From positions 1 through 33,244 of the forward strand of contig CAIUEN010000081.1 in NCBI GenBank assembly GCA_903898185.1: 33,244 nt of DNA, given 5' to 3'. A program made the position numbers and the translations under genes. The notes beneath the pieces are model-generated. The model ran no database searches and had not been told where the DNA came from. It saw only the letters and a program-made list of their open reading frames with translations. Origin of the DNA: an uncultured Verrucomicrobiales bacterium (GTDB taxonomy: Bacteria > Verrucomicrobiota > Verrucomicrobiia > Limisphaerales > Palsa-1400). Position 1 is the first letter of the stretch. Every line of letters starts with the position of its first letter. Positions 8,968 through 22,604 of this stretch are shown here, piece after piece.

Positions 8968-9510
8968 ATGCCTGCGCCGACATTAACCGGATTTCAGATG
9001 CGGGTTGTCGTGGGGGTGGCGGACATGGCGGTGTCGAACAACACTGCGGCCATCCTGACGACCTACTCGCTGGGCTCGTGCTTGGGCATCACTTTCTACG
9101 ATTCGGTGGCGCGGGCGGGTGGAATGCTGCATATCATGCTGCCGACCTCCGAACTGGATCCGGCGAAAGGCCAGGCGCGCCCTGCCATGTTTGTCGATAC
9201 CGGGCTTCAAATGCTTCTGCGGGAAACCGCCAAGCTGCGGGTTCAGAAGGAGCGGTTGATAGCGTGCGTGGCGGGTGGCGCACAGTTCCTGGATACAAAA
9301 GGTTTTTTCAACATTGGCAAGCGCAACTACGAAAGCTTGCGCGAGCGGTTTCAGGAGCATGGCCTGCGCCTGCACTCCGAGGCGGTGGGTGGGCTGGTGA
9401 GCCGCTCCATGTTTTTACAGCTTGACACCGGCGAAGTGCGGATCAAGGTGTCTGGCCAGACAACAGAGCAAGTTTTATGGAAGAACTCGACGCCTATATC
9501 AATCAGGTAA
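8968..9510 (+). CDS. cheD: Chemoreceptor glutamine deamidase CheD
   Basis: 180 residues. CheD deamidates glutamines in chemoreceptors and often interacts with CheC/CheX-type phosphatases. The catalytic Cys is C38 in YSLGSCLG and the His is H55 in GGMLHIMLP; the later ACVAGGAQFL and FNIGKRN blocks also fit the family. The canonical N-terminus would be MRVVVGVADMAVS, so the internal ATG at 8998 is an alternative start; the track start adds ten residues. The 3' end overlaps the HDOD gene by 34 bp, indicating co-transcription and possible translational coupling. Confidence 0.95.
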   Translation: MPAPTLTGFQMRVVVGVADMAVSNNTAAILTTYSLGSCLGITFYDSVARAGGMLHIMLPTSELDPAKGQARPAMFVDTGLQMLLRETAKLRVQKERLIACVAGGAQFLDTKGFFNIGKRNYESLRERFQEHGLRLHSEAVGGLVSRSMFLQLDTGEVRIKVSGQTTEQVLWKNSTPISIR

Positions 9511-10319
9511 AGAAGCTTCCGCCGGCGCCCCGGACGCTCTCCAAGCTGCTGATGCTGCTTGGCGATCCGGACATTGACGCCACCCAGGTTGTCAGCCTTA
9601 TCACCCATGAACCGGCATTGACGGCCAACGTGCTCCAGCGCTGCAACGCGGCGTTTTTCGCGAACGGCGAGCCTGTCGGCAACGTCGGCGAAGCGCTCTC
9701 GCGCCTGGGGTTCAACCATGTTTTTCGCATCGTCGCTGTCCTTGTCGGAGCTCAGGCTTTTTCAGGCTCGCAAAAGAGCTATGGGTTTGAATTTGGCGAA
9801 CTGTGGCGCCATTCGGTCGCAGCGGCGCTGGCGGCCCAAAAAATAGCAGAGGCCAAGGGGGACGACGCCAACTTGGCCTTTACCGCAGGATTGCTTCATG
9901 ACATCGGCAAGAATGTGCTCGCCGAGGCGCTGGAAGAGCATTACATGGCCTTGATCCAACAGACTGAAGCCAGCCAGCAATCGCTTTTGGAAGTCGAGAA
10001 AAGCCTGTTGCACGTCCAGCATGCCGAAATCGGCGGGCGACTGTTGGAGCGCTGGAATTTTCCGCCGGAGCTCTCGACCGCTGTCGCCTACCACCATTCT
10101 CCGGGCGAAGCCAAGGAGCACCAAAAGTGGGCCTCCTACGTTTACTTGGGCAATATGATCGCGCATTTCATGAGCTACAGCTTCGGCCACCAAGCCTTTG
10201 CGTTTCGCGGGCGGGCCGAGGCGCTTGATCTGGCTGGGATACGCTCTGAGGATCTGCCACTTTTCATGATTGCCACATTTGAGGCTATTCAACAGGTGGA
10301 GGTTCTGTTTAAAATCTAA
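9477..10319 (+). CDS. HDOD domain signalling protein
   Basis: 280 residues consisting of one HDOD domain. The N-terminal part KKLPPAPRTLSKLLMLLGDPDID...LITHEPALTANVLQRCNAAFF is typical. The later LLHDIGK (H141, D142) preserves the HD pair that many HDOD proteins lose, although the full metal-binding set of true HD phosphodiesterases is not evident. HDOD proteins act as non-enzymatic regulators in signalling and motility. The start lies inside cheD (34-bp overlap) and cheB begins 5 nt after its stop, so it is part of the che operon and probably a dedicated component of this pathway. Confidence 0.9.
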   Translation: MEELDAYINQVKKLPPAPRTLSKLLMLLGDPDIDATQVVSLITHEPALTANVLQRCNAAFFANGEPVGNVGEALSRLGFNHVFRIVAVLVGAQAFSGSQKSYGFEFGELWRHSVAAALAAQKIAEAKGDDANLAFTAGLLHDIGKNVLAEALEEHYMALIQQTEASQQSLLEVEKSLLHVQHAEIGGRLLERWNFPPELSTAVAYHHSPGEAKEHQKWASYVYLGNMIAHFMSYSFGHQAFAFRGRAEALDLAGIRSEDLPLFMIATFEAIQQVEVLFKI

Positions 10320-10324
10320 CTCGC

Positions 10325-11494
10325 ATGCCTGAACGACCCATAAGACTGCTGATAGTTGATGACTCCGCGCTGGTTCGCAAGCACCTGTCGGATAGCCTGT
10401 CGAAGGACCCCGAAATCGAGGTCGTCGGAACAGCGGTTGATCCCTACGTGGCGCGCGACAAAATCCTCAAGCTCAACCCTGATGTCATCACGCTTGATAT
10501 CGAAATGCCACGGATGGACGGTTTGACCTTCCTCAAGCGCGTGATGAAATATCGTCCGATGCCGGTCATCATTCTCAGTTCATTGACCACAGAAGGATCA
10601 ACCTTGGCGATGGAAGCCCTGCGTTGCGGAGCAGTCGATGTTCTGGCCAAATCCAATGATTGGTGCTCGGCCTACGAGGATGATCGCGCCCTGGCTGAAA
10701 AGATCAAGGCCGCCGCCCGGGCAAGCCTCAAGAATTTGCAGACGGAAGAAATCGAGGAAAAAGTGGTGACCAAACCGACAGTCGAAGCCCTCCACACGGA
10801 GATCCGAAAATCCGCGCCTGCTGGCAGCACCGCGCCTCTGCCGGTTCTCCAGCATCCCTCCGTTCAAGCCCAGCCTGAATTTGTCTCGAAGCGCGCCTTC
10901 CCCCCGCGGCAGCTCATTGTGCTTGGAGCTTCCACAGGCGGCACCGAGGCGATCAAGGCCGTCTTGACGCGACTGCCCGCTGATATTCCGGGAATGTGCA
11001 TCGTGCAGCACATTCCGGCTTATTTCTCGGCGGCGTTTGCCAAACGCCTCAACGACCTTTGCCGGTTCGAGGTGCGCGAGGCGCGTCATGGTGATATAGT
11101 ACGTCCGGGTTTGGCGCTGGTGGCACCCGGCGGACAGCATATGATGTTAAAATGGAACATGACCCATTACCGCGTTGAATTGACAACGGGGCCGGCGATC
11201 CATCATCAGCGTCCGGCGGTCGATGTCTTGTTTGATTCAGCCGTCAAAGCCGGAGCCGGCGCGCAAACGCTGGCGATACTTTTGACAGGGATGGGCGCCG
11301 ACGGCGCCGACGGAATGCTCAAACTGCTCAAAGCCGGAGCGGCCACTGTAGCCCAAAACGAGGAAACCTGCGTCGTTTTTGGCATGCCCCGCGAGGCTAT
11401 CCGGATGGGTGCCGCGCAACAGGTGCTGCCTCTGGATAAAATCGCCGCAAGCATCGAGCGGTTTGCAGATTCGCCGTCCAACGGCAAGACGTGA
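10325..11494 (+). CDS. cheB: Chemotaxis response regulator / protein-glutamate methylesterase CheB
   Basis: 389 residues with the standard two-domain layout. The receiver (residues 6-125) has the acidic pair VDDS and phospho-acceptor D58 in VITLDIEMPRMDG. A linker (135-190) precedes the methylesterase domain, whose catalytic triad is S203 (GASTGG), H229 (VQHIP) and D326 (GMGADG). The enzyme removes methyl groups from receptors and is activated by CheA-dependent phosphorylation. It begins 5 nt after the HDOD stop and is followed after 27 nt by cheA. Confidence 0.97.
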   Translation: MPERPIRLLIVDDSALVRKHLSDSLSKDPEIEVVGTAVDPYVARDKILKLNPDVITLDIEMPRMDGLTFLKRVMKYRPMPVIILSSLTTEGSTLAMEALRCGAVDVLAKSNDWCSAYEDDRALAEKIKAAARASLKNLQTEEIEEKVVTKPTVEALHTEIRKSAPAGSTAPLPVLQHPSVQAQPEFVSKRAFPPRQLIVLGASTGGTEAIKAVLTRLPADIPGMCIVQHIPAYFSAAFAKRLNDLCRFEVREARHGDIVRPGLALVAPGGQHMMLKWNMTHYRVELTTGPAIHHQRPAVDVLFDSAVKAGAGAQTLAILLTGMGADGADGMLKLLKAGAATVAQNEETCVVFGMPREAIRMGAAQQVLPLDKIAASIERFADSPSNGKT

Positions 11495-11521
11495 TAGATT
11501 ACAACACAAACGCGAAAGATT

Positions 11522-13759
11522 ATGTCCGATAACTCAAGAGAAAGTCTGGCAGCACTGGCCCAATTCAACAGCCAGCTTGCAATGGAGTTGGTCTTTGCGG
11601 AACCAGGCAAGGATCAAGGCCTGCTGCCGGTCAATTACCTGCTGAGCCAGATGGCAGACCTGTGCGCCGCAAGCCCTCCGCCCAAGGAGATTGCCTTTTC
11701 GGTTTCCAAGGCGCAGGAGTGGGTGGAGATCATTTTTCTGGGCAACGGCCTTTTCGATGCCGATACCATCAAGCGCTTGGGCGAGTGGACACACTGGATG
11801 GAGCGCGCGTTTGAAGTCCTTGCTCAAGGCCAGCCGGTCCCGGCAATCCCGGACGGATGGAAAGCTGCCGATGATGCCGATGCTGATGCTCTAGCAGCAT
11901 CAACAGTCGCGCCCGTTGCCGGGGTTGCCAACACCGAAACGGAGATGCCGCTCATTGTCGAAGTCGATGACGTTGAAATGCTTCGCGAATTCATCAGCGA
12001 ATCTTACGAGCACCTCCATAACATCGAAATGGGCGTCCTTGTACTGGAGGATAAGCCCGAAGACCACGATACGTTAAACTCGATTTTCCGCGCGTTCCAC
12101 ACATTCAAGGGCGGCTCTGGACTTTTGAACCTGACCCCAGTAAATCGACTCGCCCACGAGTTGGAATCGCTGCTGGACTTGGCGCGTCATAAGAAAATAG
12201 GGATTTCATCGCAAGTCATTGATGTGATTCTCGAGGGCGGCGACGTCCTCAAGCGTTTTACTGTGGAGATTGAGCACCAGGTTTCAGATCAGCGCGGCTA
12301 CTCTCCCATCGTGATTCCGACGTCCGAACTGATCAGTCGGGTGCAACGCATCGTGCAGCAAGGGGTGCCACCAAGTTCCGCACCTGTGAGCGCACCTTCA
12401 ACCCCAGCTCCCCAAATCCAGAGTACCCCAAATCATCCGGCCCCCGCAACCTCAGCCGCGAGTGTTGCCGCAGCCACTGCGCCAATCGCGCCAATCACCG
12501 ACACGGAACATAAGCCTGAAAACAAAGAATCAGCCAAAGAGAATAGCGCCGCGCGCGCGTCCGATGCTCCGGCTGCCTCTTCAGCACTGGTTAAAGTGGC
12601 AACCCAGAAGCTGGATAATCTTGTCGATTTGACCGGCGAAATGGTGATCGCCCAATCCCAAGTGGTTCACGATCCAGCATTCACAGGCTTGGCGGATGTC
12701 CGCCTGCTCCGAAACTTGACCCAGTTGAGCCGAATCGCCAACGAACTGCAAAAAACAGTGCTCTCGTTGCGCATGGTTCCCATTCGGCCCACCTTCCAAA
12801 AGATGACACGGCTGGTGCGCGACCTGGCCACGCGCCAAGGCAAGTTGATCGAGTTGAAGCTGCACGGAGAAGACACTGAGTTGGATCGCACGCTGGTTGA
12901 GCAATTGAACGATCCGCTGGTACACATGATCCGTAACGCTGTGGATCACGGAATCGAAAAAGACGTTGCCCGACTCTCTCAAGGCAAACCACCGGTCGGA
13001 ACTATTGAACTGCGCGCCTGGCATCAAGGCGGAAGCATTATTCTTGAGGTCAAGGACGACGGCGCGGGACTTAATCGCGAACGCATCCGCGCCAAGGCGA
13101 TCAAGGAAGGCTTGATCAAACAGGAAGATATCCTGACCGACGACGAGGTATTTCATTTGATCTTCGAGCCTGGATTCTCGACCGCTGAGGTTGTCACCGA
13201 CGTTTCCGGTCGCGGTGTCGGCATGGACGTGGTACGCCGCAATATCGAACAACTGCGCGGAAAAATCGAAATTTTATCCACTGAGGGCAAAGGCAGCACC
13301 TTCCGGATTTACCTGCCGCTGACACTGGCGATTATTGACGGAATGCTCATTTCCATCGGGACCCAGCGCTATATCCTCCCGGCCCTGCTGGTGCGCGAAT
13401 CGTTTCGCCCCACCGCCGACATGATTTCCACCGTCCAAGGCAGAGGCGAAATGGTCAACGTGCGAGGGCGGCTGACTCCATTGCTGCGGCTCTATGATTA
13501 TTTTGGTCTCACGCCCGAATCGACCGACCCGACGCGAAGCGTGGTAGTGGTGGTGGGTTACGAGCACCAGCAGCGTTGCCTGTTGGTGGACCAGTTGCTT
13601 GGAAAACAGGAAGTGGTGATCAAGGCACTGGGAGAAACTTTCAAACAACGGAAAGATTTCGCCGGCGCGGCAATCTTGGGCGATGGCCAGGTGGGGCTAA
13701 TTATAGAAGTGGATGGATTGGTCAACCTGAAAGGTGATTCATCCAGGCGGGCAAGTTGA
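11522..13759 (+). CDS. cheA: Chemotaxis histidine kinase CheA
   Basis: 745 residues. Residues 1-120 form an unusual N-terminal region without a recognised domain. The HPt (P1) domain follows at about 150-250, with phospho-acceptor H193 in RAFHTFKGGSG. Residues 282-354 are a Pro/Ala/Ser-rich linker, and no CheY-binding P2 domain is apparent. Dimerisation P3 starts at VKVATQKLDNLVDLTGEM (about 357). The ATPase has HMIRNAVDHGIE, DDGAGLNRERI, GRGVGMDVV and GKGSTFRIYLPLT, and the CheW-like P5 domain ends the protein. It phosphorylates CheB and presumably the REC-REC-STAS protein encoded 0.5 kb downstream. GAAAG precedes the ATG. Confidence 0.97.
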   Translation: MSDNSRESLAALAQFNSQLAMELVFAEPGKDQGLLPVNYLLSQMADLCAASPPPKEIAFSVSKAQEWVEIIFLGNGLFDADTIKRLGEWTHWMERAFEVLAQGQPVPAIPDGWKAADDADADALAASTVAPVAGVANTETEMPLIVEVDDVEMLREFISESYEHLHNIEMGVLVLEDKPEDHDTLNSIFRAFHTFKGGSGLLNLTPVNRLAHELESLLDLARHKKIGISSQVIDVILEGGDVLKRFTVEIEHQVSDQRGYSPIVIPTSELISRVQRIVQQGVPPSSAPVSAPSTPAPQIQSTPNHPAPATSAASVAAATAPIAPITDTEHKPENKESAKENSAARASDAPAASSALVKVATQKLDNLVDLTGEMVIAQSQVVHDPAFTGLADVRLLRNLTQLSRIANELQKTVLSLRMVPIRPTFQKMTRLVRDLATRQGKLIELKLHGEDTELDRTLVEQLNDPLVHMIRNAVDHGIEKDVARLSQGKPPVGTIELRAWHQGGSIILEVKDDGAGLNRERIRAKAIKEGLIKQEDILTDDEVFHLIFEPGFSTAEVVTDVSGRGVGMDVVRRNIEQLRGKIEILSTEGKGSTFRIYLPLTLAIIDGMLISIGTQRYILPALLVRESFRPTADMISTVQGRGEMVNVRGRLTPLLRLYDYFGLTPESTDPTRSVVVVVGYEHQQRCLLVDQLLGKQEVVIKALGETFKQRKDFAGAAILGDGQVGLIIEVDGLVNLKGDSSRRAS

Positions 13760-13812
13760 TTTGCGATAATGAATGTTAAGCAAGTTCAAATTTTGCCGAT
13801 TAAGACGCTAGC

Positions 13813-14298
13813 GTGAATGATGACCTGAACAATGTATTGGAGAGCGCGGCTAAAACCGTGTTTACGACAATGTTGGAGACGCCCCTCGAAATAGATCGCT
13901 CAAACGAACCGTTCTTTGAAGGGGACTATCACATTGCCGGCGCAGTGGGACTGACAGGTGCCTACAACGGCATCATTTACCTCTATTCTACAGCATTATT
14001 TGCCCGAAAAATGACCAGTCGGCTGCTTGGCATGACAGATGACGAGATTGAAGGGGACGAGATGGTCAACGACGCTTTTGGAGAACTGACCAACATGGTG
14101 GGAGGTGTGATTAAATCCAACTTGGAAGAATTGAACCAAGCCTGTATGATGACCGTGCCGTCCGTAGTGCGAGGCAGTAATTTTTCGATCGAAGCAGTGA
14201 CCGGAGTGGAGCGTAGATCGGTTTATTGTATCTGCGATGGAGGACGGGTGCTTGTAGAAGCATTGATTAAAACAGCCGATACCGAGGAGTTAGCATAG
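13813..14298 (+). CDS. cheX: CheX-like chemotaxis phosphatase
   Basis: 161 residues matching the CheX/CheC phosphatase fold. The hallmark ExxN motif is E91-L-T-N94 in DAFGELTNMVGG, the residues that hydrolyse phospho-Asp on CheY-like receivers. There is a single such motif, as in CheX. The N-terminal part (VLESAAKTVFTTML) and the YNGIIYLY strand also fit. An in-frame TAA at 13801 forces the GTG at 13813 as start. It ends 2 nt before the response-regulator gene, whose receiver is the obvious substrate. Confidence 0.88.
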   Translation: MNDDLNNVLESAAKTVFTTMLETPLEIDRSNEPFFEGDYHIAGAVGLTGAYNGIIYLYSTALFARKMTSRLLGMTDDEIEGDEMVNDAFGELTNMVGGVIKSNLEELNQACMMTVPSVVRGSNFSIEAVTGVERRSVYCICDGGRVLVEALIKTADTEELA

Positions 14299-14300
14299 TC

Positions 14301-15446
14301 ATGGCCGTTAAAATATTATCCGTTGATGACAGTAAGACAATCCGACTCATAATCAGCCGGGCATTCAAAGCGTATGATTGCCAGGTGTTGGAGGCATCCA
14401 ATGGCTTGGAAGGGATGGCTATGGCCACCCGTGAAAAGCCCGATGTGATTATTCTTGACATCACCATGCCCATCATGGATGGCATGGAAATGTTGAGCAT
14501 GCTGCGCGCCAACCATGAACTGCGCGCCATCCCTGTGGTCATGCTCACCGCCGAGGCTGGACGCGACACGGTTCTGCGCATCGCCAAAATGGGTGTACGC
14601 GATTACCTCATCAAGCCTTTCAAAGAAGAGCAAATCATCGAGCGCGTCTCACGCATCGTCCCGCTCGAAACCGTAACCCCTGCTGGCAAAGCCAAGAAAC
14701 GGTTCGATGACCCAATCAAATTCTTGGTGGTGGATGATAAAGCCGCCATTTTGGAGCAAATCCGCGCCGGATTAGGCGACACCAATTGGCAAGTCGAAGG
14801 CGTTGCCGAGGCGAATATCGCTTTGCTGAACATCGAAAATAACAAACCCGACGTTGTTTTCTTAAGCACCACGTTGCCGGAAAACACCGCATTGTGGCTG
14901 GTGCAAAAAATCCGCAGCAACATCAAAACCCAGTCGCTGCCAGTCTTCGCCATGATGGTCAAGACGGCAATGCAGGATCAGGAACGCACACAGCAGCTTG
15001 GGTACTCCGGCGTTGTCACCAAGCCGATTGATTACACCGAATTGAAAACAAAAGTCGCCCGTTTCTTGAAGCTTGATGCCTCATACCGGTATTATAACCA
15101 GCGCGAAAACATACTCTGGATCAAGTTTCCAGATCCCATGACTTCCTTTGATTCCAACGAAATCACCACAAACCTGAACAGTAAAATAAGCGAAGCCGTC
15201 GATGCCGGACTGGACAAGGTGGTTATTGACATTCGCCAGGCCAAGCGGGTGGAGATGAGCATTGTGGAGTTGTGCTTCAGCATCGTTAAGATCGCTCAGG
15301 ACCTCTCGATGCATGTTGATTTTCTGGGCAATTCCTATGTCCAGGGCTTGGTCAACCAGTATCATGAAACCAAGGCGTGGCATTTCTTCGATACCGAGGA
15401 GGCTGCGATACAGTTCTACAACCCTAACAAGAGCCCGGCAGCGTAG
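14301..15446 (+). CDS. Response regulator: REC, degenerate REC, STAS-like output
   Basis: 381 residues in three parts. Receiver 1 (4-120) is complete: DD at 9-10, acceptor D53 in VIILDITMPIMDG, T83 in MLTAE, K105 in IKP. Receiver 2 (about 138-257) keeps the acidic pair VVDD and TKP but has S189 where the phospho-acceptor should be (DVVFLSTTLPEN). The C-terminus (268-375) has a STAS-like pattern: ILWIKFP...SKISEAVDAGLDKVVIDIRQAKRVEMSIVELCFSIVK...GLVNQ. STAS domains act in anti-sigma antagonism and partner switching. GAGGAG upstream of the ATG is a good ribosome-binding site. It is the only CheY-like protein in the operon and probably takes phosphate from CheA. The STAS call is by eye. Confidence 0.82.
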   Translation: MAVKILSVDDSKTIRLIISRAFKAYDCQVLEASNGLEGMAMATREKPDVIILDITMPIMDGMEMLSMLRANHELRAIPVVMLTAEAGRDTVLRIAKMGVRDYLIKPFKEEQIIERVSRIVPLETVTPAGKAKKRFDDPIKFLVVDDKAAILEQIRAGLGDTNWQVEGVAEANIALLNIENNKPDVVFLSTTLPENTALWLVQKIRSNIKTQSLPVFAMMVKTAMQDQERTQQLGYSGVVTKPIDYTELKTKVARFLKLDASYRYYNQRENILWIKFPDPMTSFDSNEITTNLNSKISEAVDAGLDKVVIDIRQAKRVEMSIVELCFSIVKIAQDLSMHVDFLGNSYVQGLVNQYHETKAWHFFDTEEAAIQFYNPNKSPAA

Positions 15447-15457
15447 TTGATCATTCG

Positions 15458-16000
15458 ATGGCGCTGCCTGAGCGGAACCTATACCGATATATGCCCATAG
15501 TCGCTGACACCAATACCACATCGTCGCCCACGGCCTCGGCCGGAAAGTATCTCACCTTCCGCCTCAAAAACGAGTCCTATGGCATTGTTGTGCTGAAGAT
15601 TCGCGAGATCATCCGCCTTCAACCCATTACACCCGTGCCGCAAATGCCCTCCTACATCAAGGGCGTTCTGAACCTCCGGGGCAAAATCATACCCGTTATT
15701 GATTTGCGGGTGAAGTTCGGCCTTCAGGACATTACTGATGCCGACCACAATTGCATCATCGTGGTAAAAATCGATCTTCCCAATCGGGTCAGCAGCCAGA
15801 TTGGGCTGATTGTCGATGCCGTCGAGGAAGTGATCAATATCTCGGCCAACGAGATCGAAGCAGCGCCGGATTTCGGTGCCGTGTTGGACACTTCGTTCAT
15901 TCTTGGACTGGCCAAGATCAAAGGCTCGGTGAAGGCGTTGTTGGATATTGATCGCATTTTGACCGAAGAGACTTTGAGCGCCCTTGCGCCGGCAATTTAA
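15458..16000 (+). CDS. cheW: Chemotaxis adaptor CheW
   Basis: 180 residues with one CheW domain: GKYLTFRLKNESYGIVVLKIREII, then PVPQMPSYIKGVLNLRGKIIPVIDLRVKFGL and IGLIVDAVEEVINI. CheW couples receptors to CheA in the array. The track start is ATG at 15458; the internal ATG at 15491 (MPIVADTN) would remove an 11-residue head and is equally plausible because neither has a strong ribosome-binding site. It is the last gene of the operon. Only 9 bp separate its stop from the stop of the convergent hybrid kinase, and no terminator hairpin is visible between them. Confidence 0.95.
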   Translation: MALPERNLYRYMPIVADTNTTSSPTASAGKYLTFRLKNESYGIVVLKIREIIRLQPITPVPQMPSYIKGVLNLRGKIIPVIDLRVKFGLQDITDADHNCIIVVKIDLPNRVSSQIGLIVDAVEEVINISANEIEAAPDFGAVLDTSFILGLAKIKGSVKALLDIDRILTEETLSALAPAI

Positions 16001-16009
16001 ATTGGACGT

Positions 16010-18762
16010 TCACGCCAATGCTTTTGGGTTTCTTATGACTCGAACAATGGCATCCCTAAGAATCGGCAACTCATAAGGTTTACTCAAGAATGCTTGGGGC
16101 AGTTCGGAGTGGTCGCCTGCCATGACTTGGTCCTCGCCGTAGCCACTGGCCAGAATTACCGGGATGTCGGGCGCAAGCTTGCGCAAAGCCGTCAATGTGG
16201 CCCAGCCATTCATGCGAGGCATGGTCAGATCACACAGGACGCAACCGATTTCGTACTGGTGCTGCTTGAACACCTCCAACGCTTGAATGCCGTCCTGCGC
16301 CTCAAAAACCGTAAACCCAGATCGCTTGAGCGCAAGCATTACTGCTTTACGCAAAATTGGATCGTCATCGACCACAAGCACAGTGCCACTCCCTGCCGTT
16401 TGCGGAGCTTGAACCAACGGCACCGGCTTCTGGGGAATTGCTTCCGCCGAAACAGGCAAGAAGATCCTAAAAACACTCCCGTTGCCTGGTTGACTCTCCA
16501 CTGTGACGCACCCGTTGTGCGCCCGCACAATCCCCAGAACTACAGACAACCCCAAGCCGCGACCAATGAATTTGGTGGAGAAAAACGGGTCGAATATCTT
16601 TTCGATATCCTGTTCCGCTATTCCGCATCCCCCGTCGGCCACCTCGAGACAAGCGTGGTCCGAGTCTTGGAACTTGCAGTCAATTGGAAAACGGTTGACA
16701 GCAGGAATATCCGTTGCATGAACGGTCTTTACGGTCAGGCGAATGAAACCCCGCGCCTGCCCCATAGCCTCCCAAGCATTGGTAAGCAGGCTGGTTAGAA
16801 TCTGTCGGATCTGGTTTGCGTTGGCGAAGATGACCGGACCTTTAGATGGCAGATCGGTTTCCAAAACCACGCTCTGTGGCATGACGGGGCGCAGCATGGG
16901 CAGATGGCTCTGGCAGGTTTCGGCAACATCCAATGGTTCACGCTTGGCAGCGGTTTGTCCAAGGTAGGTCAGCATCAGGCTGCTCAGTTCCGCCGCCTTG
17001 TGGGCCGATTGCATGGCTTCGGTGAGGTTTGCGACTGATCCCAAATCTGAGGGCAGATCGTTAAGGGCCATCTGCAGGTTCATCATCACCGCTTGGAGCT
17101 GGTTGTTGAAGTGATGGGCGATGGCCCCGGCCATGCGGCCCAGACTTTCCGATTTCTGGAGTTGGCGGTTTTGAAACTCAAGTTTCTTCTGCTCCGCTTC
17201 CAACTGCTTGCGCTCAGTGATATCGATGGTATAACCCGCCAGCAAAGTTTTACCTCTCTGTACTATTGGATACTTGATTGTGGTGTAGTTGCGGCCATCA
17301 TAATCCTCATCAAGTTTCAGCAAGTCACCCTTTTCAACGACCGCCCAGTCATCAGCGGTCATCCTTGCTGCGAATTCAGACGGAAACAACTCTGACATGG
17401 TCTTGCCCTGTATATCCAAACCCGCAACACCAATCATTTGTTTAAAATTGTCACTGGCTTGAATTACGCGACTTTCGGTCGATGTCACATCCTTGATGTA
17501 GGCGTAGATGGGTGAGTGACGTATAAACAGCGAGAACAACTCACGGCTATCCCTGAGCGCTTCCTCCGCCTGCTTGCGATCTGTGATGTCACTCACGCTA
17601 CCAATAAGAGCCAAGGGTTGCCCCTTGGGATTTCGCATGACGGAGAACAGATCTTCAAACCAACAATAGTGCCCATCCTTGTGCTTAAAACGATATTCTA
17701 TTCGATATGCCTTGCCGTGAGCGCCGGATATGGATTCGGCAATCAGCCGTTTGGTTTCAGCCAAATCGTTCGGATGAATCAATTCCAAGATGGCTTCAAG
17801 TGACAAGGACTTGATCTCGTCCGGAGTATAACCGGAAATCCGGGCAAAAACGGGGCTCAAATAATTATAGGTGTTGGTTTGCAGATTGCGTTTATAAGAC
17901 GCATCCTGCGAATTCTCCAGCACCTCCCGAAATTGCTCCTCGCTCTGGCGCAGTTCACGCGTGCGCAGTTCCAGCAGGTCCTGCACACGCAGCAAAGCGC
18001 GTTCACGGCGAGCCCGGGCACAGAGTTCGATGATATAATCGGGCCGGAACGGTTTCTGCAAGTAAGCGGCGGCACCCTTCTTCATCCAATCCAAGGCCAG
18101 TGCGGGTTCGGTGTCACCGGTCACCATCAGGCAGACGCAGTCGGGCCGCATAGCGCGAAACTCCACAAGCAGGGCATCGCCCAATTGGTCGGGCAGGTGG
18201 TAATCGAGCACAGCCACGTCGTAGGCGGTCTTCGCGAAGGCTTCGGTAGCCGCCTTGGCAGTGAGTGCCATTTCGGCATGGTATCCGTGGTTCTCGAAGG
18301 CATCCATGAGCACCTTGCAGAATTCGGCGCTGTCGTCCACGATCAGGATGCGTAATGGGTGTCTGACTTGCTCACCGTTCAAGATCGCTCGAACCTGTTC
18401 GCAGAAGCGTCCGCCGTCCACCGGAGATGGCAGGAAGGCTTCGGCTCTCAAGTCGGCGGCGATTCGGGAAGACTGGTCGCCAGAGAAGGTGGCCGAAACC
18501 ACCAAGATGGGGACTTGATTGAAAGCGGCATATTCGGGCGAACGCAGCAAACGGCAGAATTGCCAACCGTCGATGCCCGGCATGTAGAGGTCGGTAACGA
18601 TCAGGGACGGGACGTCGGCACAGGAGGTCAGTGCCATCAGAGCATCTTCAGCCCTTGTAAAGGCGAGGGGTTCCAAACCCGACTTGCGCAACAGCCCAGA
18701 CAACAGCTTGAGTTGAGTGGAATCGTCATTAACTACGACGGCAAATGGGGAAGATGGATTCA

Positions 18763-18763
<1 letters not shown>
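16010..18763 (-). CDS. Hybrid histidine kinase REC-REC-PAS-PAS-kinase-REC
   Basis: 917 residues, no membrane segment. Receiver 1 (about 6-125, D58 in VTDLYMPGIDG) and receiver 2 (138-250, D187 in VLDYHLPDQ) are followed by PAS 1 (275-397), PAS 2 (405-518), the dimerisation helix with H550 in MAGAIAHHFNNQL, an HATPase (NAWEAM, DGGCGI, GRGLGLSVV) and a C-terminal receiver (D844 in LCDLTMPRMNG). The start ATG overlaps the stop of the upstream B12 kinase by one base (TAATG), so the two are translationally coupled. The upstream kinase ends in an HPt, a ready phosphate donor for these receivers. The kinase core is paralogous to the one at 31695-33152. Confidence 0.93.
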
Positions 18764-22593
<3,830 letters not shown>

Positions 22594-22604
22594 GTTACTC
22601 AAAT

